Below, in pieces: positions 1-6,605 of a stretch of DNA of 9,602 nt (its first letter is position 1; the number at the start of each line of letters is the position of its first letter). A model generated the notes under the pieces. It searched no databases, was not told where the DNA came from, and worked only from the letters and a program-made list of their open reading frames with translations. This stretch comes from Methanosarcinales archaeon. Its GTDB lineage: Archaea; Halobacteriota; Syntropharchaeia; Alkanophagales; Methanospirareceae. The position numbers and the translations under genes were made by a program. The DNA lies in contig QMVO01000046.1 of assembly GCA_003661125.1 (NCBI GenBank), forward strand, positions 1 to 9,602, given 5' to 3'.

Positions 1-285
1 TGCTATATTTAAATACCCCTGCTTCCACTCCAAATGTTGCGCTGATGGATTACCACCCTAACCATTATTGCAAGAATATCGCATGGAAAGTTTTAAAATA
101 AAGGGTAGCTATACAAATACAACCACTCAATCGGCTTTTGTGCACTATCATCAAAACTTGCACTTATGAATGCTTTAATCTCCCATTGCGTTGTCGACAT
201 ACGAAGCCCTTGTAATAATTTAAATCCACTATTATAAAAACCTTCATCCTACACCATCTCACAATGATTTTCATTGCATCTATTT
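1..285. other. AT-rich non-coding left edge with one doubtful minus-strand micro-ORF
   Basis: I see no recognisable gene in these 285 bases. The composition is AT-rich with several TATA-like words, including one at the extreme left edge and one at about 216-226. One minus-strand micro-ORF (93-200, 35 codons from an ATG at 198-200) lies about 20 bases downstream of the second TATA-like word, which is the layout of a leaderless archaeal transcript. Its predicted peptide (starting MSTTQWEIKAF) has ordinary composition but no family that I recognise. It may equally be chance or a remnant. The stretch directly follows the stop of the propeller pseudogene and contains a short hairpin at 262-276. 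Confidence 0.4.
262..276 (-). terminator. possible weak hairpin downstream of the propeller remnant
   Basis: A perfect 6-bp inverted repeat (CAATGA / TCATTG, 3-base loop) lies about 10 bases beyond the minus-strand stop codon at 286-288. It is A/T-rich and lacks a following T-run on the minus strand, so its role as a terminator is only positional inference. Confidence 0.2.
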
Positions 286-722
286 CTATCTCCTTCTCCT
301 GAGCAGATATGCTATTGCCAATAATCCAATAATCGTTAACATTACGTCAAATCCCGGTGGTTTCGGCGTGGGTGTAGCTTCGGGTATAATATCTCTTTCC
401 GTTTGTATATTCGGATCATAAGGTGCATAATCGTATTTATCTGATCATCGCCTGTTCGGTATTTCCATTTCTCTGCGCCTGTATGTGCATCCAGCGCATA
501 AACATAATTCGCAGTTGAACCACCTATGTAGACAGTGCCGCCGGATACCGCAGGGGAAGAGCTAACCTCAGTTGAACCAGTATCACTTCCCGTATTATAT
601 ACCCACTTCTCTTCTCCTGTGAGAGCATTCACGGCATACACAGCGGTACTTGTTCCTACGTAGATTATGCCTCCTGACACGCAGGGGGAAGAAGGAGTGA
701 GAGGGCCTAGTTTGCATTCCCA
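286..722 (-). pseudogene. PQQ-like beta-propeller surface protein, 5' truncated and frameshifted, with PGF-CTERM-like tail
   Basis: The minus strand encodes PQQ/WD-like propeller blades with the repeated pattern SSPxVSGG, (I/V)Y(V/I)G, then an A-x-D/N-A-x-T-G-x-EKW segment. One blade begins at about 702 and a second follows, ending in KWKYRTGDD. Near 441-447 the frame is lost. One frame over, the sequence continues as an acidic/Tyr-rich linker, TPTPKPPGF, a hydrophobic run LTIIGLLAIAYLL, and four arginines before TAG at 286-288. That Pro-Gly-Phe, transmembrane and Arg-cluster layout matches PGF-CTERM signals, which in methanogen-related archaea are processed by archaeosortase A to anchor proteins at the cell surface. 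The N-terminus (signal peptide and earlier blades) is missing. Blade homology stops at a Trp at 720-722, beyond which unrelated sequence begins. The hydrophobic minus-strand reading at 723-812 is probably the antisense of an acidic plus-strand frame and not a real signal peptide. I take this as a dead gene, though a sequencing indel could explain the frameshift alone. Confidence 0.75.
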
Positions 723-755
723 GAGAAAAACATAAAAGTCATAGAAGATTCTTTT

Positions 756-941
756 ATGCGTGCTACCAAAGAACGAATAGAGGAAATATACGATGAGGAT
801 GAGGGCGAGCATTTTGAAGAGTTTTTAAACTTGTTGAAAGCAGAGATTGAAGATACAGAATTGCTGTTATTAATGAACGAAATAAGCGAAAGATTGGATA
901 TTAGGATTCAAAGAAGGATGTGGGAGCTATTACGTTTATGA
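756..941 (+). CDS. small acidic helical protein, probably the C-terminal remnant of a longer one
   Basis: This frame encodes 61 residues from the ATG at 756. They are rich in Glu/Leu/Ile (for example RIEEIYDEDEGEHFEEFL) and look like amphipathic helices or a coiled coil. I do not recognise a family. The frame is open upstream to a stop at 708-710, and the residues just before the ATG (EKNIKVIEDSF) have the same character. No convincing ribosome binding site precedes 756, so the ATG may be internal and the original gene cut at about 722, where the neighbouring propeller homology also ends. The stop is TGA at 939-941. The opposite strand reads as a hydrophobic shadow. It could be a functional small ORF, but an N-terminally truncated fragment inside a rearranged segment is more likely. 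Confidence 0.45.
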   Translation: MRATKERIEEIYDEDEGEHFEEFLNLLKAEIEDTELLLLMNEISERLDIRIQRRMWELLRL

Positions 942-974
942 AATGGAGAAACAAAGAACCATTGTCCCCGACTC

Positions 975-1090
975 TGCGGAAGTCTTCGGCTTCCATGCCT
1001 CAGCCTTACGGCTTCGGTCACTTAACAGGTGCGTATCTGCAGGGGCTTCGCCCTGCCCTTCGGGAAATTCGCCTACGGCGAACTTCGGAT
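975..1090. repeat. GC-rich cluster of short hairpins with recurring TTCG
   Basis: This ~115-bp patch is far more GC-rich than its surroundings and is packed with small inverted repeats: GGAAG/CTTCC (978-982 with 990-994), AGCC/GGCT (1002-1005 with 1010-1013), GCAGGG/CCCTGC (1039-1044 with 1051-1056), CCC/GGG around TTC (1056-1064), and TTCGCC/GGCGAA (1068-1073 with 1077-1082). TTCG occurs six times (985, 1013, 1047, 1059, 1068, 1084), four of them as CTTCGG, the sequence of the stable cUUCGg RNA tetraloop. It lies between the end of the acidic small ORF and a ribosome binding site at 1115, so it was probably intergenic. It may be a dispersed palindromic repeat or a structured leader RNA. The open frame across it on the plus strand (920-1126) looks like chance. 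Confidence 0.6.
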
Positions 1091-1114
1091 GGCGAAATGG
1101 ACCGTTTTAATAGT

Positions 1115-1150
1115 AGGAGGAACTAAAAAATGAAGAACCTCATTAAAAAT
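1115..1150 (+). pseudogene. ribosome binding site and first codons of a cut-off plus-strand gene
   Basis: A strong Shine-Dalgarno sequence, AGGAGG at 1115-1120, sits nine bases before an ATG at 1130-1132. The codons that follow read MKNLIKN and then reach a stop at 1157-1159, after only nine residues. On the opposite strand the MqnD-like homology begins at exactly this point (about 1151). The simplest reading is that this is the 5' end of a real gene severed at about 1150 and joined to the MqnD-like remnant. The gene's identity cannot be judged from seven residues. A genuine tiny leader peptide is the less likely alternative. Confidence 0.4.
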
Positions 1151-1315
1151 GTGGGCTGAATGCGCCGTGACGTCTAACTCACCTCTAAAGGCTATTTTGT
1201 TCAGCGTTTCGATGTCCGCAATCACCTGCGTCATTTCGGTATCACGTATTTTGCCGTTTTGCACTCCATAGAACATGAATGCGTCATCGGCATCCGGTGT
1301 GTGTGCTATGATCAT
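1151..1315 (-). pseudogene. N-terminal fragment of an MqnD/COG2107-like protein
   Basis: The minus-strand frame starts at an ATG (1313-1315) with MIIAHTPDADDAFMFY, then continues through DIETLN and GELDVTA to SAH. This is the N-terminal signature of the MqnD family (COG2107), periplasmic-binding-protein-fold proteins that include 1,4-dihydroxy-6-naphthoate synthase of the futalosine menaquinone pathway. Archaeal members are often of undefined function. Family members are roughly 270-290 residues long. Here the similarity ends after ~55 residues at about 1151, and the frame runs on to 1073 through unrelated sequence antisense to the hairpin cluster. The ligand-binding fold cannot form, so I call it a truncated remnant. 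It lies downstream of mcm in the same direction, 82 bases after the mcm stop. Family assignment is fairly sure; the substrate is unknown. Confidence 0.7.
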
Positions 1316-1334
1316 GGTATAGTATTTTGGGAGG

Positions 1335-1375
1335 GTATTATAAAAAGAAAAGAGAGAGGGTAAAAATAGGTATAT
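1335..1375 (-). terminator. pyrimidine/T-rich tract after mcm, probable archaeal terminator
   Basis: Reading the minus strand just after the mcm stop (1398-1400), a long tract of C and T with T-runs (TATTTTTACC, then TTTTCTTTTTATAATA) lies before the next minus-strand start at 1315. T-rich runs without a hairpin are the usual intrinsic termination signal in archaea. The assignment rests on composition and position only. Confidence 0.4.
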
Positions 1376-1397
1376 TTGGGTCTAAATATGCTATAAA

Positions 1398-4300
1398 TCA
1401 CCTCACGAACTTAATCACACCGCTTCCTGGCGAAAATAGTATTCCATCTCGCTTCATCACCTCTATTATATCCTCAGCCTTCTCTCTTTCTATCCCCTCC
1501 TCCTCTGCAAGGTCGAGCACTTCTTCTATCGGCACTTCATCCCCGTATTCCTTCTCCAATTCCTTTATTATATCCCTTATAGACCTTGCACGGTCCCGCC
1601 GCGTTTTTGTTGTGCCAACGGTTATCCAATCAGCGTCCAGCTTGCCAGTTTCCGGATCAACAAATACATGCTTTAAGCAGTGTGTAACCACATTAATCAC
1701 ACGTTCAGCATCCTCAGCTGTTATTTTATCACTCAGCCTGGTCCGTGCCTTCGCCTCGCCCAGCCTGATTAACGCCTCTAACTGCCGCGCAGTCACAGGA
1801 ACAGGTGCTTCTTCGTCCTCATACCCCTGCCTGCGAAGCCCGATATAAAAATCCAGAAACTTGTTCTTCGCTTCCTCGGTCATCACCGGGAATACATTCC
1901 TCTTACTCCAAGCAACGTATTTCCTTAATAAATCTACCGGTATTGACGGCTCCATTGTTTGCATCGCCCTCTTGAAATGCTCTTTTTCTACTTCTTCCAC
2001 TTTTCCTTTGCTCGTAAGCCTTGCATGCAGTTCACCCGCGTAATGCGCCTCTAATATATGTTCCGCAGTCTTTGTGTCCATTTCTTCATTTGGACGGTCC
2101 ATCATGGTAAAAATAAGGTCAAATCTCGACATTAGCGTGGGCGGGATATTTATCTGCTCCGAAATCGGTGTGTATTTATCAAAGCGTCCATATTTAGGAT
2201 TCGCAGCCGCTAATAAGGCGCATCGTGAGTTCAACCTTGCCATTATCCCCGCTTTAGCTATTGAAACTGTTTGCTGTTCCATCGCCTCGTGTAGTGCATC
2301 CCTATCCTTTTTTTCCATCTTGTCTATTTCGTCCACCGCCGCTATTCCCCTATCTGCAAGCACTAAGGCACCAGCCTCTAAAGTCCACCGCCCTTCTCCA
2401 AACTCGTCTCTAACCGCGGCTGCGGTAAGTCCCGCAGAAGTGCTGCTCTTACCTCCAGTATATAAACCTCGAGGCGCTAATTTCACCAAGAATGTGAGCA
2501 TTTGACTATTATGGACGTATATGTCATTCGCTACAAAATTGTGATACACTGGTACCTGGATGTCATATACGTATTCATCCTCAGATACAAAATCCTCGAT
2601 TTTTTCTATCCTGTCCCAAAAAATATCAGAATTTAACATGGCTTTGAGCGCACTTAGGAGCTCAACAGCATCATCCATATCGTCCATGCATTTTGCTCTC
2701 TTTTCAAATTGCTGAACCACGCGGTGTAATGAAGATCTGGATGGATTCCTATCGCCCCTCTCATAATGCTGATAACTACTTCTCGTAATACCACACTCGA
2801 ATTGTGTCAATCTTAATCTTAATCTTATCTCCTTCAGTAGCGATGCAAGATTGGGAACAACATCTATGCTTGTATTGTGGATGCAAGGCGAGGCACATAA
2901 TTTTTTGAGTTTCTCTATTTTTTCCGCCACTGTAAACCCGACTTTTGTCTCGAATTTTTTAATCTCCTCACCTGTTATGCTCAATCTATAAAACCCGTTT
3001 TTCTTTGGATGAGGTGTTGTATTTGTTGCCTTAGCTGAGGAGGTTGGACAAAGCCGGGAAAGTATCCCCAATCTTAAGAGCAAATGTTGGACTTGCGATA
3101 GCAATTTTTTAGATGCAGAGGTTATTACAATCTTCCTATGTTTTATAGAAACAGTCCCGTCACTATCAAACAAAGCGGAAAGAAAAGCTGTAATTTCTTC
3201 CGTTGAACACTTGAAAAGAAGTTCAGGTACTCTTTTTGATCTCGATTGACCCGCGGCACCTAATTTTTCCAGCAATGTTCCAAACTCAATTCCAGAAATA
3301 TTTATTTCCTTTGCGGTTTTGCCGCTAAGAGAATCTCTATACGAAGGATTCAATCCCAACTTTTTTGCGTATGTTCGATACTCTTCCATTAACTGTGAAC
3401 TGTTGTTGATAAAAAAAGCCGTGCACCGTGGATGCATCCTCGATTCTAAATGTCCTTCTGCAATAAACAGTCCTATAAATCGCCAAAATTCGGGTGTGGT
3501 ATGGCTTGGCAGCTTTAGCCTCACTGCTTTTCTTCTTCTCGACCATCCATAATCATTATTCAAAGGCTGGTGAGCGCCAAAAACATCAATTTTTCTTGGT
3601 GTGGCTATAAAGTCCCCTACTTTCAAATCCTCTGCCTTCTTTCCCCTTAGTCTCGCATCATCCCCGCAAACAAAAAAGGGATGTGTAGGTGTGACTTTTA
3701 TCTCTCTACCCGAACTTGTCAGAATGCGGTACATCTTTGATGTAGCCTGACGTTTCCAAAGCAAATTTCCTTTTGAAAGCACTGTTTTACCGTTTAAACC
3801 CAAAGAAACCAAATCATGGTTAGTTTCTATATATACACCATCGTCTACTGAGCCGCTTATTTTTTTTGATGCTGCCCCGTCCACTATGGTCCTTATGTCC
3901 TGCAAAGAACCATCAGAAAGAAGTATCTCTGTGTCTCCACTGACACATTTCGCGACTCCCGGGTCACCAACGAGCAGCAGGTGTATGTCTCCTCTCACCC
4001 TCGTCTCATCTGGTAGTTCTTTTGGAATGCCTGCAAATAATTGGAGAACCATCGCTTCTTTTATTTCCTCATAGCCATATATGGAGGGAGCAATGCTTCT
4101 TATGAGCTTCTCATATACATCAGGCTGATTCTTGAGCTCCATTATTTCTCGTTCATCCTCCTCGGTTATCTCTATCTCTTCAAACTCCTCCTCCTTTATT
4201 TCCAGCGAATTGCCATCCAGGTATATATCGAAGAAAGGCGTCTTTCCAAATTGTGTCGAGCGCTGATATGACCTGAGAATGCCGATAACAATAATGCGGT

Positions 4301-4970
4301 CGCCGGGAGAGACCTCACCAGAAATATCGTCTTCAAGATTGACATCTATCGCTTGTGGTAATTCTCCACCTCTTAATTCCTCCGGCGATTCCTGTAACCT
4401 TATCTTTTGCGCGTTTGCGAATTTGCACTTATCCACCAATAACTTGAATCGCTGTACCTTTCTACCGCATCCACCGCTTTCGCGTTCGCACTCCCGCGGC
4501 TCTTTGAATTGCCTTCCATTTTGCTCCACCGCGAAGATATGCCCGCAAAAAGGGCATTCAAATACCGCTTCCACTACCCGCGGTCTTACCTCCGTTGCCT
4601 TTGTTACCAATCCCTCTATACTCACCAGCTTACCTATGTCAATGCTTCGAATGTCCCGTATCTTCACCTTTCTCGGAAGCTTTGTGATGCGAAGATTGGC
4701 TTCATCGAGTGTAACACCCGTGGGAATATCTATTTCGCGTAAAGCCCTTGTCGCAGCTTCTATTGCTACATCGGGGTCTTCTAAAAGCATATCTGCTATA
4801 TCAGGGTCATAAATGTCCATATCCGCGAATTTGACAAACAAACTACGCTTTTCCGGATAAGAATTTGACAGCTCTATAAGCTCGTTCCAGTAATACCGCT
4901 TCAGAAAGTCCTCCCATCTCTCTGCTATCAGGTCTTGCATCGTTTTTATTTTGTATTGTACTTGATACAA
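1398..4970 (-). CDS. mcm: MCM replicative DNA helicase, intein-containing precursor (1190 aa)
   Basis: This encodes the archaeal replicative helicase: a ring-forming AAA+ ATPase that unwinds DNA ahead of the fork. Without the intein it is 710 residues, slightly longer than a typical archaeal MCM. The N-terminal domain carries an OB fold with a four-cysteine zinc site (C139, C142, C161, C168). The AAA+ core has Walker A GDPGVAK (335-341) continuing as SQ after the intein (822-823), Walker B DEID (880-883), sensor-1 Asn in AAANP (N924) and the arginine finger in SRFD (R949). A winged-helix-like segment ends the protein (about 1125-1190). The ORF begins at 4970, but the Met at residue 11 (4938-4940) is an attractive start. 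A TATA-like element at 4981-4992 would place transcription near 4960, after the first ATG. Activity requires excision of the intein, which splits the ATP-binding loop. The gene is transcribed away from the methyltransferase gene. Confidence 0.97.
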   Translation of the reverse strand: MYQVQYKIKTMQDLIAERWEDFLKRYYWNELIELSNSYPEKRSLFVKFADMDIYDPDIADMLLEDPDVAIEAATRALREIDIPTGVTLDEANLRITKLPRKVKIRDIRSIDIGKLVSIEGLVTKATEVRPRVVEAVFECPFCGHIFAVEQNGRQFKEPRECERESGGCGRKVQRFKLLVDKCKFANAQKIRLQESPEELRGGELPQAIDVNLEDDISGEVSPGDRIIVIGILRSYQRSTQFGKTPFFDIYLDGNSLEIKEEEFEEIEITEEDEREIMELKNQPDVYEKLIRSIAPSIYGYEEIKEAMVLQLFAGIPKELPDETRVRGDIHLLLVGDPGVAKCVSGDTEILLSDGSLQDIRTIVDGAASKKISGSVDDGVYIETNHDLVSLGLNGKTVLSKGNLLWKRQATSKMYRILTSSGREIKVTPTHPFFVCGDDARLRGKKAEDLKVGDFIATPRKIDVFGAHQPLNNDYGWSRRRKAVRLKLPSHTTPEFWRFIGLFIAEGHLESRMHPRCTAFFINNSSQLMEEYRTYAKKLGLNPSYRDSLSGKTAKEINISGIEFGTLLEKLGAAGQSRSKRVPELLFKCSTEEITAFLSALFDSDGTVSIKHRKIVITSASKKLLSQVQHLLLRLGILSRLCPTSSAKATNTTPHPKKNGFYRLSITGEEIKKFETKVGFTVAEKIEKLKKLCASPCIHNTSIDVVPNLASLLKEIRLRLRLTQFECGITRSSYQHYERGDRNPSRSSLHRVVQQFEKRAKCMDDMDDAVELLSALKAMLNSDIFWDRIEKIEDFVSEDEYVYDIQVPVYHNFVANDIYVHNSQMLTFLVKLAPRGLYTGGKSSTSAGLTAAAVRDEFGEGRWTLEAGALVLADRGIAAVDEIDKMEKKDRDALHEAMEQQTVSIAKAGIMARLNSRCALLAAANPKYGRFDKYTPISEQINIPPTLMSRFDLIFTMMDRPNEEMDTKTAEHILEAHYAGELHARLTSKGKVEEVEKEHFKRAMQTMEPSIPVDLLRKYVAWSKRNVFPVMTEEAKNKFLDFYIGLRRQGYEDEEAPVPVTARQLEALIRLGEAKARTRLSDKITAEDAERVINVVTHCLKHVFVDPETGKLDADWITVGTTKTRRDRARSIRDIIKELEKEYGDEVPIEEVLDLAEEEGIEREKAEDIIEVMKRDGILFSPGSGVIKFVR
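2508..3947 (-). mobile_element. MCM intein (480 aa) with LAGLIDADG endonuclease, inserted in Walker A
   Basis: The intein is residues 342-821 of the precursor, in frame and complete. Block A starts with the nucleophile Cys342 (CVSGDTEIL). Block B holds TPTH (427-430). The C-terminal blocks read VYDIQVPVYHNF and end in His820-Asn821, followed by Ser822 of the host protein. All residues needed for standard Cys/Asn/Ser splicing are present. A dodecapeptide homing endonuclease lies between them, with motifs IGLFIAEG (499-506, Glu in the catalytic position) and LSALFDSDG (597-605, Asp604). Both acids are retained, so cleavage activity is plausible. After the endonuclease, residues ~710-755 resemble an XRE-type HTH (LLKEIRLRLRLTQFE, then YERGDRNPS), perhaps aiding target recognition. 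Insertion after GDPGVAK is, as I recall, a known MCM intein site in other archaea. Precise boundaries are set by Cys at the start and HN/S at the end. Confidence 0.95.
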
Positions 4971-5024
4971 ATAGAAACAAATAATTTTTAAAGTGGTAGC
5001 ATATTAAAAATACGAAAATACGAA
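4941..5024. promoter_or_regulatory. divergent AT-rich promoter region between mcm and the methyltransferase
   Basis: The two genes are transcribed divergently, with starts only 54 bases apart (or 84 if mcm begins at its second Met). The interval is strongly AT-rich. A run at 4981-4993 reads as a TATA-like box on both strands (minus TTTAAAAATTAT; plus ATTTTTAAAG). A second plus-strand candidate, ATATTAAAAATAC, lies at 5001-5013. For mcm, a TATA box near 4986 predicts initiation near 4960 and a ~20-base leader to the Met at 4940. No Shine-Dalgarno is visible for either gene, so short-leader or leaderless transcripts are likely. The assignments are inferred from spacing and were not measured. 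Confidence 0.5.
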
Positions 5025-6605
5025 ATGGGTGTTCATCCAAAATATACATACAGACGGAATGGAGAACAACTAACACTTGTAGGGCCACCCTATGCAGACA
5101 CAGAAATTGATGTGAATCGAGGGAATATCACTGTTTACATGGGCAATGTGAGCAAAGCCCTGGCATTGTTGCCCGATGAGTCCGTCGATTGTGTCGTAAC
5201 AAGTCCGCCCTATTGGAAACAACGAGATTATAAACACCCCGAACAAATCGGGCAGGAAGATTCTTATCTTGAATACATAAAAACACTCGTTGATGTTTTT
5301 AAAGGGATGAGGAGAGTGCTGAAATCCACAGGCACTTTTTTTCTAAATGTTGGATATAAATATCAGAACAAAGAGTTATTACTCATACCGGAATTGTTGG
5401 CTGCAGAACTTCAAAAAAATGACTGGGCGCTTCTGAATAAAATTATATGGAATAAACCAAATGCAATGCCTTCTTCTGTCGAAAGCAGATTCACGAACGT
5501 TTACGAGCCGGTGTTTCTATTTGTGCGGGAGGAAAGTAAATATAAATATTATTTGTCTGTTGATGAATTGAGATTGCCGATTAGCAATTTTACGGTTGAT
5601 AAAAGACCTGCGGATATTGTAGGGCTTACGGTGAAAAATACGTTGTTCAAAGATAAAAAAGGGAAGGACGAAGGATACGTTGAGAAGGTCTATCGCACTA
5701 AAGACGGCAATATTCTCGCATTAGTGAAATGGGAGAGTGGGGAGGAAAGCCTTATCATTGCGAATAATTTCATGAAAAAGTCTCAAATAGAGATTGATTT
5801 GGTCTGCCCGAAATGTGGAAAAAATATTAGAAGCGATGTAGATATAAATGAGCATAATTGTAAGGAATTTCCAATACCAAAACTTCCTCCTAAGATAGAT
5901 TTTAATGATAAAGAGGAGTTAAAAAGCATATCTAAATCCTCCTTTTTTACTACTGCGCGGTCTTATAATGGCAAGTATAAAATAAGCCCAGATAATAGAG
6001 GAGCATCCCCGGGAGCAAGAAAATCTCTGTTTGGGGAATACTTGGTTTTGCAAAGAAGATATAATATTCTTCAACCTATAATTGCTGATTATCTCCGCTT
6101 CTGGAGAAAAAAGAAAAATATCACTACAAAAGAAATTGATAAATTATTAGGTTATAGTGATACAGCAGGACATTGGTTTAGAAAAGATACGGGTAGTTGG
6201 GGAAGGGGGGGTTCAATCCCTTTACCGGATGACTGGTTCAGATTGAAGGAAATACTTGGCTTTGATGATATTTATGACCGCTTGGTTACTGAATACCATC
6301 TGGTCCTGCAAACGGTAAAGCCATACCCGGAGGGTAAAAATCCCGGAGATGTGTGGGATATAAAAACCCAACCTTTTCCTGAGGCTCATTTTGCTACTTT
6401 CCCGGAAGAACTGGTAAGAAGGTGTATTTTAGCTGGTTGTCCGCAGGAAGGCATCGTTTTAGACCCCTTTGCGGGTTCAGGAACAACTGGAAAGGTTGCT
6501 CAAGATTTGAGGAGGGAGGCAATATTAATTGAACTTATTCCAGAATACCTAAATATCATAAAAAAGCGATGTAGAAATGTTAAGGAGGTAATTTACGTTG
6601 AGTAG
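5025..6605 (+). CDS. site-specific DNA methyltransferase, beta class (N4-cytosine or N6-adenine)
   Basis: A 526-residue S-adenosylmethionine-dependent DNA methyltransferase. The catalytic motif IV, TSPPYW (59-64), precedes the SAM-binding motif I, LDPFAGSGTTG (479-489), which is the beta-class order. SPPY at motif IV is common in N4-cytosine enzymes but also occurs in N6-adenine ones, so the modified base is uncertain. ELVRRCI (462-468) fits motif X just before motif I. About 300 residues separate the catalytic halves and presumably recognise DNA. They contain a small beta-rich stretch (about 217-245), a zinc-binding pattern C261-x2-C264-x12-H277-x-C279, and an HTH-like region (about 355-415) with LGYSDTAGHWFR and DDWFRLKEILGFDD. 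No endonuclease gene is nearby, so it may act as an orphan or protective methylase. The ATG at 5025 is the first after the divergent promoter; Met39 would be a shorter alternative. Its 3' end overlaps the next gene by 8 bases. Confidence 0.9.
   Translation: MGVHPKYTYRRNGEQLTLVGPPYADTEIDVNRGNITVYMGNVSKALALLPDESVDCVVTSPPYWKQRDYKHPEQIGQEDSYLEYIKTLVDVFKGMRRVLKSTGTFFLNVGYKYQNKELLLIPELLAAELQKNDWALLNKIIWNKPNAMPSSVESRFTNVYEPVFLFVREESKYKYYLSVDELRLPISNFTVDKRPADIVGLTVKNTLFKDKKGKDEGYVEKVYRTKDGNILALVKWESGEESLIIANNFMKKSQIEIDLVCPKCGKNIRSDVDINEHNCKEFPIPKLPPKIDFNDKEELKSISKSSFFTTARSYNGKYKISPDNRGASPGARKSLFGEYLVLQRRYNILQPIIADYLRFWRKKKNITTKEIDKLLGYSDTAGHWFRKDTGSWGRGGSIPLPDDWFRLKEILGFDDIYDRLVTEYHLVLQTVKPYPEGKNPGDVWDIKTQPFPEAHFATFPEELVRRCILAGCPQEGIVLDPFAGSGTTGKVAQDLRREAILIELIPEYLNIIKKRCRNVKEVIYVE
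6582..6589 (+). promoter_or_regulatory. ribosome binding site supporting a TTG start
   Basis: AAGGAGGT, a near-perfect Shine-Dalgarno sequence, lies inside the last codons of the methyltransferase gene. It is eight bases before the TTG at 6598 but 17 bases before the ATG at 6607. The spacing favours TTG as the start of the HAD gene and suggests translational coupling between the two. Confidence 0.7.

Noticed and set aside
723..812. Hydrophobic minus-strand N-terminus joined in frame to the propeller, resembling a signal peptide
   Set aside because: It is antisense to a strongly biased acidic/helical plus-strand frame, whose complement naturally reads as hydrophobic residues. Propeller homology begins only at the Trp at 720-722.
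975..1090. CRISPR array
   Set aside because: The repeated TTCG words are irregularly spaced and very short, with no direct repeats of 24-37 bases separated by uniform spacers.
920..1126. Plus-strand ORF of 68 codons through the hairpin block
   Set aside because: It crosses the inverted-repeat cluster, overlaps the end of the acidic ORF, and has an Arg/Pro/Ser-rich composition typical of chance translation of GC-rich hairpins.
1327..2505. Several plus-strand ORFs opposite the mcm C-terminal extein
   Set aside because: They are Ser-rich antisense shadows of a strongly conserved helicase gene and have no ribosome binding sites or recognisable motifs.
4279..4812. Plus-strand ORF opposite the MCM N-terminal domain
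   Set aside because: It is antisense to the conserved zinc-binding OB-fold coding sequence, with low-complexity Ser/Thr composition.
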